This document shows positions 1-6,595 of a DNA stretch of 14,895 nt, one piece after another (the first letter of the stretch is position 1; every line of letters starts with the position of its first letter). The notes under the pieces are model-generated. The model was not told where the DNA came from. It did not search any database and saw nothing but the letters and a program-made list of their open reading frames with translations. The translations under genes were made by a program, and so were the position numbers. The stretch is taken from the NCBI GenBank assembly GCA_007126835.1, contig SLAO01000071.1:1-14895 (forward strand), given 5' to 3'. The stretch comes from Nitriliruptorales bacterium. Lineage in GTDB: Bacteria > Actinomycetota > Nitriliruptoria > Euzebyales > Egibacteraceae.

Positions 1-43
1 CCAGCTGGCCCGGCCGCCGTCTGCTGCTGGCAGACTCCCCGGT

Positions 44-2362
44 GTGGCTGAGCGGACCCTTCCTGGCGTCGCCGACGACGAGCTCGTCGGCGAAGTTGCG
101 CACGTCGTGTTCACCAACCCCGCGTCGGGGTTCGGGGTGGTCGAGCTCGTCGCCGGCGAAGACGATGACGAGCCCCCGCGCGCGGCGGGCCCGCTGGCGG
201 GACTCGTCGCGGGTCAACCGGTGCGCCTTGTCGGCGCCTGGACGCGTCACCCCCGGCACGGCCGCACGTTCGACGCGGTCTACTACGAGCTGGCGACGCC
301 CGAGCGGGCCGAGGCCCTGCGGGCCTTCCTGGCTTCCCGCCGGTTCCCCGGCGTGGGGGACACCATCGCCGACCGGATCGTGTCCACCTTCGGCCTCGAG
401 CTGCCCCAGGTCCTGGCCCGCGAGCCCGAGGCCCTGGTTCGCGTACGTGGCGTGTCGGCTGAGCTGGCCCGTCGCATCGGCGCGGCGTGGGCCGAGGCCG
501 GGGCACTGGCGGCGCTGGTCGGCCGGCTCGGTGCTACGGGAGTGCCCGCCACGGTGGCGCAGGCGTCCTTCCGCACCCTCGGTGACGACGCCGGCAAGCG
601 CCTGGACGAGGATCCTTACCACCTCCTCGACGTGCCGGGCGCGACCTGGGCGCACGCCGAATCGCTGGCGCGCGCAGCCGGTGTCGACGCCGACGATGAC
701 CGGCGACTGGCTGCCGGCGCAGCCTCCGCGCACGCGGCTCGCCGGCGGCGGGGCGGCCACGTCGCCGTGGCCAACGCGACCCTGCTGACCGACACCGCGC
801 GAGTGCTCGAGACCGACGAGCCGACGACCCGCGCGGCGCTGCGGCTGGCCGTCCAGCGCGAGCGCCTCGGTGTGGAGGACGACGAGGCCCTGGTCGATGA
901 CGAGCCTCGCTGGTACGCGCCCGCCGACCTCGTCGCTGAGCGTCGGCTGGCCGCCGACCTCGCGCGCATCGCCCAGGCACGCTCGCGGGTGGCCGCGGCC
1001 ACCGGCACCCACGCCGAAGCCACCGGTAGCCACGCCGAGCCCACCGGCGGCCACGCCGAAGCCACCGGCACCCACGCCGAGCCCACCGGCGGCCAAGCGA
1101 CGGCCTCTGCGAGCGAGGGGGCCCTGACGCCAGAGCAGGCCTTTGCGGTCCAGGCCGCGTTGACCGAACCGGTTTCGGTGCTGACCGGCGGCCCGGGCAC
1201 CGGCAAGACCCGCACGGTCGTGGAGGTCGTGGCCGCCTGCGAGGCCGCCGACCTGCGCGTGGCGTGCGCCGCCCCCACCGGGCGGGCGGCCAAGCGCCTC
1301 GAGGAGCTGACGGGCCGGCCCGCGACCACGGTGCACCGACTCCTCGACGCGCAACCGCGTCGCGGCGGGGGATTCCGGTTCGGCTACGGCTCCGACCGCC
1401 GCCTGCCCCACGACCTGGTGGTGGCCGACGAGTGGTCCATGGCCGACCTGCACCTGGCCGCAGCCCTGGCCGCCGCCGTGGACGGCGGGGCGCACTTGCT
1501 GCTGGTCGGCGACGCCGATCAGCTGCCCTCGGTGGGTGCGGGGGCAGTGCTGCGCGACCTCCTCGACGCCGCCGACGCGGGAGCCGCGCTCACGGCCACG
1601 CGCCTGACGACGATCCATCGACAAGCCGCCGAGAGCCGGATCGTCACGCTGGCCCACGAGATCAACGCCGGCGAGGTGACCCCGCCGCGCGGCCGCGACG
1701 GCGACGTCTTCGCCGTCCCCGAGCGCGGCCGGGCGGTGGCCGACCGGGTGGCTGCGATTGTCTCCGAGCGGGCCCCGTCGTTCTTCGGCTGCCCGTCGTC
1801 GGACGTGCAGGTGCTCGCGCCGATGTACCGCGGGCCCGCAGGGGTTGATGCCCTGAACGCGGCGTTGAAGGAGACCCTCAACCCCGCCGGCGGCCGCCCA
1901 CCGGTGCTGGGCTTCCACGAGGGCGACCGGGTCGTGCAGACCCGCAACGACGCCGAGTTGGAGGTGGCCAACGGCGACGTCGGCGAGGTGATCGCTTGCA
2001 ACCGCGCTGACGAGACCATCGAGGTGGCGTTCCCGCACGGGACGGCGGTCTACGACGACGAGCATGCCGCGGACCTGCGCCCGGCATGGTGCTTGACGGT
2101 CCACAAGTCACAAGGGGGGGAGTGGCCGGTCGTGGTGCTCGTGCTCGATGCCGGGCACCGGGTGATGCACTTTCGCGAGCTGGTCTACACCGCGGTGACC
2201 CGCGCGCGGGAGGGGCTGTTGCTCGTCGGCGACCCGCGCCTGCTCGTGGCGGCCGCGCGCCGGTCGGGCAGCGGCGCGCGGGAACGGGAGACCTTGCTGC
2301 TGGAGCGGCTGCTGGCGCCCGATCCGGCGCTGCGCCTCGGCGATGACGCCTCGGGCGAGTGA
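44..2362 (+). CDS. recD2: RecD2-type ATP-dependent DNA helicase (SF1B)
   Basis: This is a 5'-3' superfamily 1B DNA helicase of the RecD2 type (the RecBC-independent RecD), a cytosolic DNA repair and recombination enzyme. At 772 residues it matches family length. An N-terminal OB-like segment (about residues 14-80, NPASGFGVVEL then HPRHGRTF) is followed by helix-hairpin-helix repeats (PGVGDTIADRI, VRGVSAELARRI). Next comes a repeat-bearing linker (about 319-351), then the motor domains. Visible motifs are Walker A GGPGTGKT (382-389, K388), Walker B as DEWSM (462-466), GDADQLPSVG, the TIHRQ motif, VHKSQG (686-691) and TAVTRAR (716-722). The Trp in Walker B is unusual, since DEASM or DEVSM is common. 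The GTG at 44 places the OB domain correctly, but it has no clear Shine-Dalgarno. The frame is open to the left edge, so the true start could lie upstream. A different upstream frame ends in TGA at 49-51 and might be the tail of a preceding gene. Confidence 0.93.
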   Translation: MAERTLPGVADDELVGEVAHVVFTNPASGFGVVELVAGEDDDEPPRAAGPLAGLVAGQPVRLVGAWTRHPRHGRTFDAVYYELATPERAEALRAFLASRRFPGVGDTIADRIVSTFGLELPQVLAREPEALVRVRGVSAELARRIGAAWAEAGALAALVGRLGATGVPATVAQASFRTLGDDAGKRLDEDPYHLLDVPGATWAHAESLARAAGVDADDDRRLAAGAASAHAARRRRGGHVAVANATLLTDTARVLETDEPTTRAALRLAVQRERLGVEDDEALVDDEPRWYAPADLVAERRLAADLARIAQARSRVAAATGTHAEATGSHAEPTGGHAEATGTHAEPTGGQATASASEGALTPEQAFAVQAALTEPVSVLTGGPGTGKTRTVVEVVAACEAADLRVACAAPTGRAAKRLEELTGRPATTVHRLLDAQPRRGGGFRFGYGSDRRLPHDLVVADEWSMADLHLAAALAAAVDGGAHLLLVGDADQLPSVGAGAVLRDLLDAADAGAALTATRLTTIHRQAAESRIVTLAHEINAGEVTPPRGRDGDVFAVPERGRAVADRVAAIVSERAPSFFGCPSSDVQVLAPMYRGPAGVDALNAALKETLNPAGGRPPVLGFHEGDRVVQTRNDAELEVANGDVGEVIACNRADETIEVAFPHGTAVYDDEHAADLRPAWCLTVHKSQGGEWPVVVLVLDAGHRVMHFRELVYTAVTRAREGLLLVGDPRLLVAAARRSGSGARERETLLLERLLAPDPALRLGDDASGE
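998..1096 (+). repeat. 21-bp in-frame tandem repeat in the recD2 linker
   Basis: Four full 21-bp units and part of a fifth encode the seven-residue unit [A/P]-T-G-[T/S/G]-H-A-E (residues 319-346, partial unit to about 351). The unit is a multiple of three, so copy number can change without a frameshift. It sits between the N-terminal region and Walker A, where RecD2 proteins normally have only a short linker. Each full unit adds one His and one Glu, giving a regularly spaced charged or metal-binding-like linker. Its function is unknown. Confidence 0.9.
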
Positions 2363-2485
2363 CCTCCCGGCGATGACGCCTCGGGCGAGTGACCTCCCGA
2401 CGGTTGCGCCTCGAGCAATGGCCGCTCGGGGGATGACCGCTCGGGCGACGACCCCGCGCGATGACCCCTTGGGCGAGTCCTCGGT
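2339..2485 (+). repeat. Degenerate ~30-bp tandem array spanning the recD2 stop codon
   Basis: Two adjacent 30-bp units are identical (2339-2368 and 2369-2398). Each contains GATGACGCCTCGGGCGAGTG. About three decayed units follow to roughly 2485, recognisable by the core GATGAC...CTCGGGCGA. The recD2 stop (2360-2362) lies in the first unit, so the last helicase residues (GDDASGE) are encoded by repeat sequence. The next unit repeats the same codons and stop in phase. The array fills most of the gap to the convergent gene ending at 2538. I see no good terminator in 2486-2537. Confidence 0.8.
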
Positions 2486-2537
2486 TGCTGGCCTCGCGCG
2501 GCCCGCGCCTGGCGGCCCGGGGGAGGGTGGACGGTGT

Positions 2538-2999
2538 TCAGCGAGGGGCGAGGTTGTGCATCCCGCTGCGCAGGGCATGAGCGACGGCCAGGACCTCACC
2601 GCACAGGTCCGCGTCAGGGCCGTCGGCGTCGAACCAGCAGGCCGCGCTGGCGTGCTCGACCCGGCGGCACAGGTACACGCCTTGGGCGGCGGCTTGCAGT
2701 GCTGCGAAGAACGCCTCAGATACCTGGTCTGGGGACACGTCGGCTGGAGATCCGGCCGGTCCCCGCGCGGCGAGGTCCGCAGCGAGCTCGCAGGCGCGGT
2801 GGGCGTGTGGCGTCGTCCCGAGCGCGCACGCGATCTCCTGCGGACCGTGGCTGGCCACAAGCGTGCGGGAAACGGCGATCAGGCGCGTAGCAGCGGCGTG
2901 CGAAGCCGACCGTTCGTCGCCGTTGGGCTCATCGGCGCGCACGGCCGTGAGCGTGCCACAGCGCCGCAGCCACTCCGCCTCGCTTGACCCCCGGCTCAC
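2538..2999 (-). CDS. Small helical protein of unknown function
   Basis: I do not recognise this 153-residue protein. Codons on the - strand end almost entirely in G or C through the whole frame, which supports real coding, while the opposite strand over the same bases gives an Arg/Gly-rich product with no family look. It is Ala-rich and probably mostly alpha-helical, with scattered cysteines and a C-terminal half around the residues LCRRVEHASAACWF. No membrane segment or signal peptide is visible. I chose GTG at 2999 because GAGGGTGA lies about six bases upstream. An in-frame GTG at 3062 would add 21 residues of less convincing sequence. It converges on recD2 and is transcribed away from the aconitase gene, so the noncoding stretch to its right probably holds its promoter. 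Confidence 0.6.
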   Translation of the reverse strand: MSRGSSEAEWLRRCGTLTAVRADEPNGDERSASHAAATRLIAVSRTLVASHGPQEIACALGTTPHAHRACELAADLAARGPAGSPADVSPDQVSEAFFAALQAAAQGVYLCRRVEHASAACWFDADGPDADLCGEVLAVAHALRSGMHNLAPR

Positions 3000-3212
3000 G
3001 GCGTTCACCCTCGTGATCGTGCATCGCCCCCATATCCCACGACACACACCGTAGCTGTTCACGGCCTCTGTGTCACGGCCTTTGAGCGTGTTCTTGTGGA
3101 CATCACTAAGGGTTCGTCGGCTGATGCGCGGGCGGCTTAAGTACCGGGTTCCGGAGGTCCGCGAGTTCGAAGTTGGGGCGTCGCCAACCCTGCAGTGGGA
3201 CGCAGCAAGCCA

Positions 3213-3218
3213 TTGACA
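3213..3218 (+). promoter_or_regulatory. Consensus -35 hexamer TTGACA
   Basis: A perfect TTGACA lies about 330 bases upstream of the aconitase start. The expected -10 position at 17 bases spacing (3236-3241) reads TCCAGA, a poor match. Promoter activity is therefore uncertain. If used, transcription would begin near 3248, at the left edge of the long inverted repeat, giving a leader of about 300 bases. Confidence 0.3.
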
Positions 3219-3247
3219 GCATCAAAACAGAACAATCCAGACTCGAC

Positions 3248-3283
3248 TGGTACATCTGCACGAACTCTCGTGCAGATGTACCA
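3248..3283. promoter_or_regulatory. Perfect 16-bp inverted repeat with 4-base loop
   Basis: The left arm TGGTACATCTGCACGA (3248-3263) is exactly complementary to the right arm TCGTGCAGATGTACCA (3268-3283), with loop ACTC. The arms are only half G/C, unlike the GC-rich terminator hairpins elsewhere in the window, and no T-run follows. It could be a protein-binding operator, an RNA hairpin in a leader, or the end of a mobile element. Its place just after TTGACA favours an operator overlapping a start site, but that is inference. Confidence 0.65.
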
Positions 3284-3547
3284 CCCGCGAGGCATTTGAG
3301 TGCTTTGCCCTGCAGCTGAGAGCCTTTCGAATGCTGCCTGAGGCCTTTTGGCTCCCTCCGCCTGCAGCCAGGTGCCCCCTGCCTGCGGCCAACCCGCGAT
3401 CCGAGGCTCATCCGCCCGGATTGCCCGGAAGTCGCGTCCGAACAAGGTCGTGCCCGAAGCCGCGGTTGTACAACGCCGCACCGGGAATGTCGGGGACTAC
3501 CAAGCCAGCGCCTGTCCTGCCGACCGCGGACGCTGCCGGAGGTCCAC

Positions 3548-5509
3548 ATGCCCGACGCCCCCGCTCGCAACGTGACGCAGAAGCTCCTCGCTTCCCACCT
3601 CGTCGGTGGTGAGCTGTCACCGGGCTCGGAGATCGGTATCTCGATCGACCAGACCCTGACGCAGGACGCCACCGGGACGATGGTCATGCTCGAGCTCGAG
3701 GCGTTCGAACTCGACCGGGTCAAGACCGAACTGTCGGCGCAGTACGTCGACCACAACCTGCTCCAGACCGACGAGCGCAACCCCGACGACCACCGCTTCT
3801 TGCACTCGGCAGCCAAGCGGTTCGGCTTGTGGTTCTCCCAACCCGGCAACGGCGTCAGCCACCCAGTGCACCAGGAGCGCTTCGGTCGTCCGGGCGCGAC
3901 GATGCTCGGCTCGGACAGCCACACCTGCGCCGCGGGGGCCATCGGCATGCTGGCGATCGGTGCGGGTGGGCTGGCCGTCGCCGCAGCGATGGCCGGTGAA
4001 CCCTACTTCGTGCAGATGCCCGACGTCTGGGGGGTGCGCCTGACCGGCGAGCTGCCCGACTGGGTGTCGGCGAAAGACGTGATCCTGGAGATGCTGCGCC
4101 GGCACGACGTCAACGGTGGGGCGGGGCGGATCATCGAGTACTACGGGCCCGGCGTCGAGCAGCTGTCGGCCATGGACCGCCACGTGATCGCCAACATGGG
4201 AGCTGAGCTCGGGGCGACCACCACGGTGTTCCCTGCCGACGAGGAGGTGCGTCGCTACCTCGCTCGGGAACGTCGCGCGGACGCCTTCACCGAGTTGACC
4301 CTCGACGAGGGTGCCACCTACGACGTCCACGACGAGATCGACCTGTCGACCCTTGAGCCCCTGATCGCCTTGCCGTCCTCACCGGGCAACGTCGTCCCCG
4401 TCGCCGAGGTCACCGGGCGTGAGATCTACCAGGCGTACGTGGGCTCGTCGGCCAACCCGGGCCTGCGCGACTTCGCGGTGCCGGCGATGATGGTCAAGGG
4501 CCTGCGCACCGAGCCGGGAGTGTCGTTCGACGTGAATCCCACGTCACGGCAGATGCTCGAGAACCTCGGCGCGATGGACCTGCTGATGCCGCTGCTGCAC
4601 GCCGGCGCGCGGCTGCACCAGGCCGGGTGCAACGGGTGCATCGGGATGGGCCAGGCGCCGGCCACCGGGATGCCGAGCCTGCGGACCGTGCCGCGCAACT
4701 TCCCCGGGCGCTCCGGCGCCAAGGAGGACGCGGTGTACCTGTGCTCGCCGGAGACCGCGACGGCGTCTGCGCTGACCGGGGTCATCACTGACCCACGCGA
4801 GCTGCCCGAGCGTTTCGGCATCGCCTACCCCAGGTACCAAGACCCCGACCCGGACGACTACATCGTGAACGCCGAGATGCTCGAGGCGCCGCTGCCGGTC
4901 GAGGAGGCCCGCAACGTCGAGCTGGTGCGGGGGCCGAACATCGTGCCGCTGCCCGAGTTCGACCCGCTGCCCGACGACATCGAGGTGCCGGTCCTCCTGA
5001 AGGTCGGCGACAACATCTCGACCGACGAGATCCTGCCAGCCGGTCAGCGGGTCCTCCCGTACCGCTCGAACATCCAGGCCATCAGCGAGTTCAGCTTCGA
5101 AGGCGTCGACGCGACCTACCCCGAGCAGGCGAGGGCCACGGGCGACCACGCGATCGTGGGTGGTGACACCTACGGGCAGGGGTCCAGCCGTGAGCACGCG
5201 GTGATCGCGCCGCGCTATCTCGGTCTTCGGGTGGTGGTGGCGAAGTCGATCGCGCGGATCCACTGGCAGAACCTCGCCAACTTCGGGGTGCTGGCCCTCG
5301 AGTTCGCCGATCCTGCTGACTACGACCGCGTGGAGCCGCAGTCGGTGCTGTGCATCGAAGGGTGGCACGAGCAGCTGACCCGTGGCCCAGAGGTGGCGGC
5401 CACGATCGACGGCGGGCAGCCCGTGACGCTGCACCACCGGCTATCCGAGCGGCAGATCGACATGCTGGCCCGCGGCGGCTACACCAACGTGCTCAAGGAC
5501 TACCAATAG
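3548..5509 (+). CDS. acn: Aconitate hydratase, Aquifex-type
   Basis: This enzyme isomerises citrate to isocitrate via cis-aconitate in the TCA cycle, in the cytosol. The 653-residue length and sequence fit the compact Aquifex-type (putative) aconitase group rather than the ~900-residue AcnA. The N-terminal part holds SDSHTCAAG (H125, C127). The cluster CXXC motif is CNGCIG (C361, C364), followed by GMGQAPATG and NFPGRSG. The swivel domain runs from about residue 480, with GDNISTDEILPAG (487-499) and YGQGSSREH (542-550) carrying substrate-binding residues. The position where most aconitases have the third cluster cysteine (GSCTN) reads GSSAN, with S301 instead. The start is firm: ATG at 3548 follows GGAGGT (3538-3543) by four bases. 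It stands alone on the + strand, convergent with the Sua5 gene and separated from it by 65 bases. The alternative, an isopropylmalate- or homoaconitase-like dehydratase, is less likely given the swivel-domain motifs. Confidence 0.92.
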   Translation: MPDAPARNVTQKLLASHLVGGELSPGSEIGISIDQTLTQDATGTMVMLELEAFELDRVKTELSAQYVDHNLLQTDERNPDDHRFLHSAAKRFGLWFSQPGNGVSHPVHQERFGRPGATMLGSDSHTCAAGAIGMLAIGAGGLAVAAAMAGEPYFVQMPDVWGVRLTGELPDWVSAKDVILEMLRRHDVNGGAGRIIEYYGPGVEQLSAMDRHVIANMGAELGATTTVFPADEEVRRYLARERRADAFTELTLDEGATYDVHDEIDLSTLEPLIALPSSPGNVVPVAEVTGREIYQAYVGSSANPGLRDFAVPAMMVKGLRTEPGVSFDVNPTSRQMLENLGAMDLLMPLLHAGARLHQAGCNGCIGMGQAPATGMPSLRTVPRNFPGRSGAKEDAVYLCSPETATASALTGVITDPRELPERFGIAYPRYQDPDPDDYIVNAEMLEAPLPVEEARNVELVRGPNIVPLPEFDPLPDDIEVPVLLKVGDNISTDEILPAGQRVLPYRSNIQAISEFSFEGVDATYPEQARATGDHAIVGGDTYGQGSSREHAVIAPRYLGLRVVVAKSIARIHWQNLANFGVLALEFADPADYDRVEPQSVLCIEGWHEQLTRGPEVAATIDGGQPVTLHHRLSERQIDMLARGGYTNVLKDYQ

Positions 5510-5528
5510 CCGGCGAGTCACGCGGCAA

Positions 5529-5589
5529 GGTCAGGCAGCCGCGGCCGGATGATGTGCCGGCAGTCCCCGGACGGTCAGGCAGCCGCGGC
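5529..5589. repeat. 17-bp direct repeat at the 3' end of the Sua5 gene
   Basis: The 17-mer GGTCAGGCAGCCGCGGC occurs at 5529-5545 and again at 5573-5589. The second copy holds the stop codon (5575-5577) and last codons of the - strand Sua5 gene. The first copy lies 44 bases further on, in the gap between the convergent genes. It looks like a small duplication of the gene tail. No terminator with a T-run is apparent in 5510-5574. Confidence 0.7.
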
Positions 5590-6561
5590 TCGGCGCAACC
5601 GGTCCATCACGGCTCGGCCGATGCCGACTTCGGCCACGGTGGCGACCACGACGTGGTCCGCGCCGGCGTCCTCGGCGCGGCGCAGCGCGTCGTACAGGTC
5701 CCGCGCCAACGCGGACGGATCACCGAAGCGGCCGACGACCTCGACGCCCGGAGGTGCCGGAGCTGCCTCGGGCAGCACGACGGCGACTCGGGCCCCGCCT
5801 CCTGACAAGGCGGCAGCCGTGGTCGCCGCGTCGGCCTGTTCGGCCAGCAGCACCTGGCACCGTGGCGCGTAGTGCCGGTAGCGGGTGCCCGGCGACGCGG
5901 CGTCGCTGGCGGCGCCGTCCACGCCGAGGTGCTCGCGGGTGACGGCGCCTTCGCGCAGCACCACCGGGTGCGGGCCCCGAGCGTCGACGACGGTCGATTC
6001 CACGCCGACCACGCATGCGCCTCCGTCGACGATGACATCGACCACGTCGCCCAGATCCGCCATGACATGTGCCGCGGTCGTGGGCGAAGGGCGCCCGGAG
6101 CGGTTCGCACTGGGTGCGGCGACGGGGCGGTCCGCGGCCGCCAACAGCGCTCGGGCGACCGGGTGGTCGGGGACGCGCACACCCACGGTGGGGTGCCCGC
6201 CGGTGGTCTCGGGTGGGAGGCGATCCCCGGCTTCGAGCACCAGCGTCAGCGGCCCCGGCCAGAAGCGCCGGGCAAGCTGGGCCGCCAGCGGGGACACCCG
6301 CGCGGCGACCCGGTCGAGGTCGGCTGCGTCGGCGAGGTGCACGATCAGCGGGTTGTCGGCCGGGCGCCCTTTCGCGGCGAAGATGCGGCGCACAGCGGCG
6401 GGGTCGGTGGCGTCGGCCCCGAGCCCGTACACCGTCTCGGTCGGGAACGCCACGAGCCCCCCGGCGCGAAGGGTCGATGCCGCGTCCGCGAGCAACCGGC
6501 CGTCGGGCACGCCAGGGTCGACCCGGACGTGTCGGCTGTCAGATCGGATTGCGCTGGTCAC
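5575..6561 (-). CDS. sua5: Sua5-type L-threonylcarbamoyladenylate synthase
   Basis: The enzyme makes threonylcarbamoyl-AMP from threonine, bicarbonate and ATP, the first step of the universal t6A modification at A37 of ANN-decoding tRNAs, in the cytosol. The 328-residue product has the YrdC/TsaC catalytic domain, with FPTETVYGLGADA, AAKGRPADNPLIVHL, APSANRSGRPSPT and VESTVVDARGPHPVVLREG in the expected order. The typical Sua5 linker (SPGTRYRHYAP) and a C-terminal Sua5 domain follow, so it is the long form rather than the short TsaC form. I chose GTG at 6561 because the family fold starts soon after. The 42 extra residues available further upstream overlap the preceding gene and look unlike the family. 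No Shine-Dalgarno is visible, but TACAAT ends seven bases before the GTG, suggesting a leaderless message. The gap to the upstream gene is 34 bases. Confidence 0.93.
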   Translation of the reverse strand: MTSAIRSDSRHVRVDPGVPDGRLLADAASTLRAGGLVAFPTETVYGLGADATDPAAVRRIFAAKGRPADNPLIVHLADAADLDRVAARVSPLAAQLARRFWPGPLTLVLEAGDRLPPETTGGHPTVGVRVPDHPVARALLAAADRPVAAPSANRSGRPSPTTAAHVMADLGDVVDVIVDGGACVVGVESTVVDARGPHPVVLREGAVTREHLGVDGAASDAASPGTRYRHYAPRCQVLLAEQADAATTAAALSGGGARVAVVLPEAAPAPPGVEVVGRFGDPSALARDLYDALRRAEDAGADHVVVATVAEVGIGRAVMDRLRRAAAA

Positions 6562-6568
6562 GCGCTCG

Positions 6569-6574
6569 ATTGTA
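6569..6574 (-). promoter_or_regulatory. Candidate -10 box TACAAT for a leaderless Sua5 transcript
   Basis: On the - strand TACAAT is followed by exactly seven bases and then the GTG start at 6561. In actinobacteria this spacing places the transcription start at the start codon itself. A CTGACC about 19 bases upstream, overlapping the end of the preceding gene, could be a weak -35. The absence of any Shine-Dalgarno supports the reading. Confidence 0.55.
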
Positions 6575-6595
6575 GGTGCCGCGGCCCGAGGTCGG

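Larger units (their letters stand above)
3000..3547. other. Gene-free, lower-GC intergenic stretch between divergent genes
   Basis: No convincing gene lies here. Open frames on both strands lack the strong GC3 bias of neighbouring genes and resemble no family I know. Base composition drops: a hand count over 3181-3300 gives 65 G/C of 120, well below the surrounding coding DNA. The stretch contains a TTGACA hexamer and a perfect long inverted repeat, both listed separately. A 30-codon ATG frame at 3124-3216 (starting MRGRLKYRV) has somewhat protein-like composition but no visible ribosome site. It could be the remnant of a lost gene or mobile element, or an extended regulatory region for the aconitase gene. 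Confidence 0.6.

Noticed and set aside
2114..2120. Run of seven G in recD2 as a frameshift or phase-variation site
   Set aside because: The reading frame continues intact through conserved helicase motifs on both sides, and short G runs are expected at this base composition.
2343..2987. A 214-residue + strand frame following recD2
   Set aside because: It starts inside the tandem array and is antisense to the gene at 2538-2999, whose strand has the proper GC3 pattern. The product is Arg/Gly-rich and family-free.
3160..3180. GTTCGAA resembling a tRNA T-loop
   Set aside because: The flanking bases do not pair into a T-stem and no acceptor or anticodon arm is present.
3106..3948. A 280-residue - strand frame covering the acn upstream region
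   Set aside because: It overlaps the aconitase gene antisense, lacks strong codon bias in its noncoding part and runs through the long inverted repeat. No recognisable protein features.
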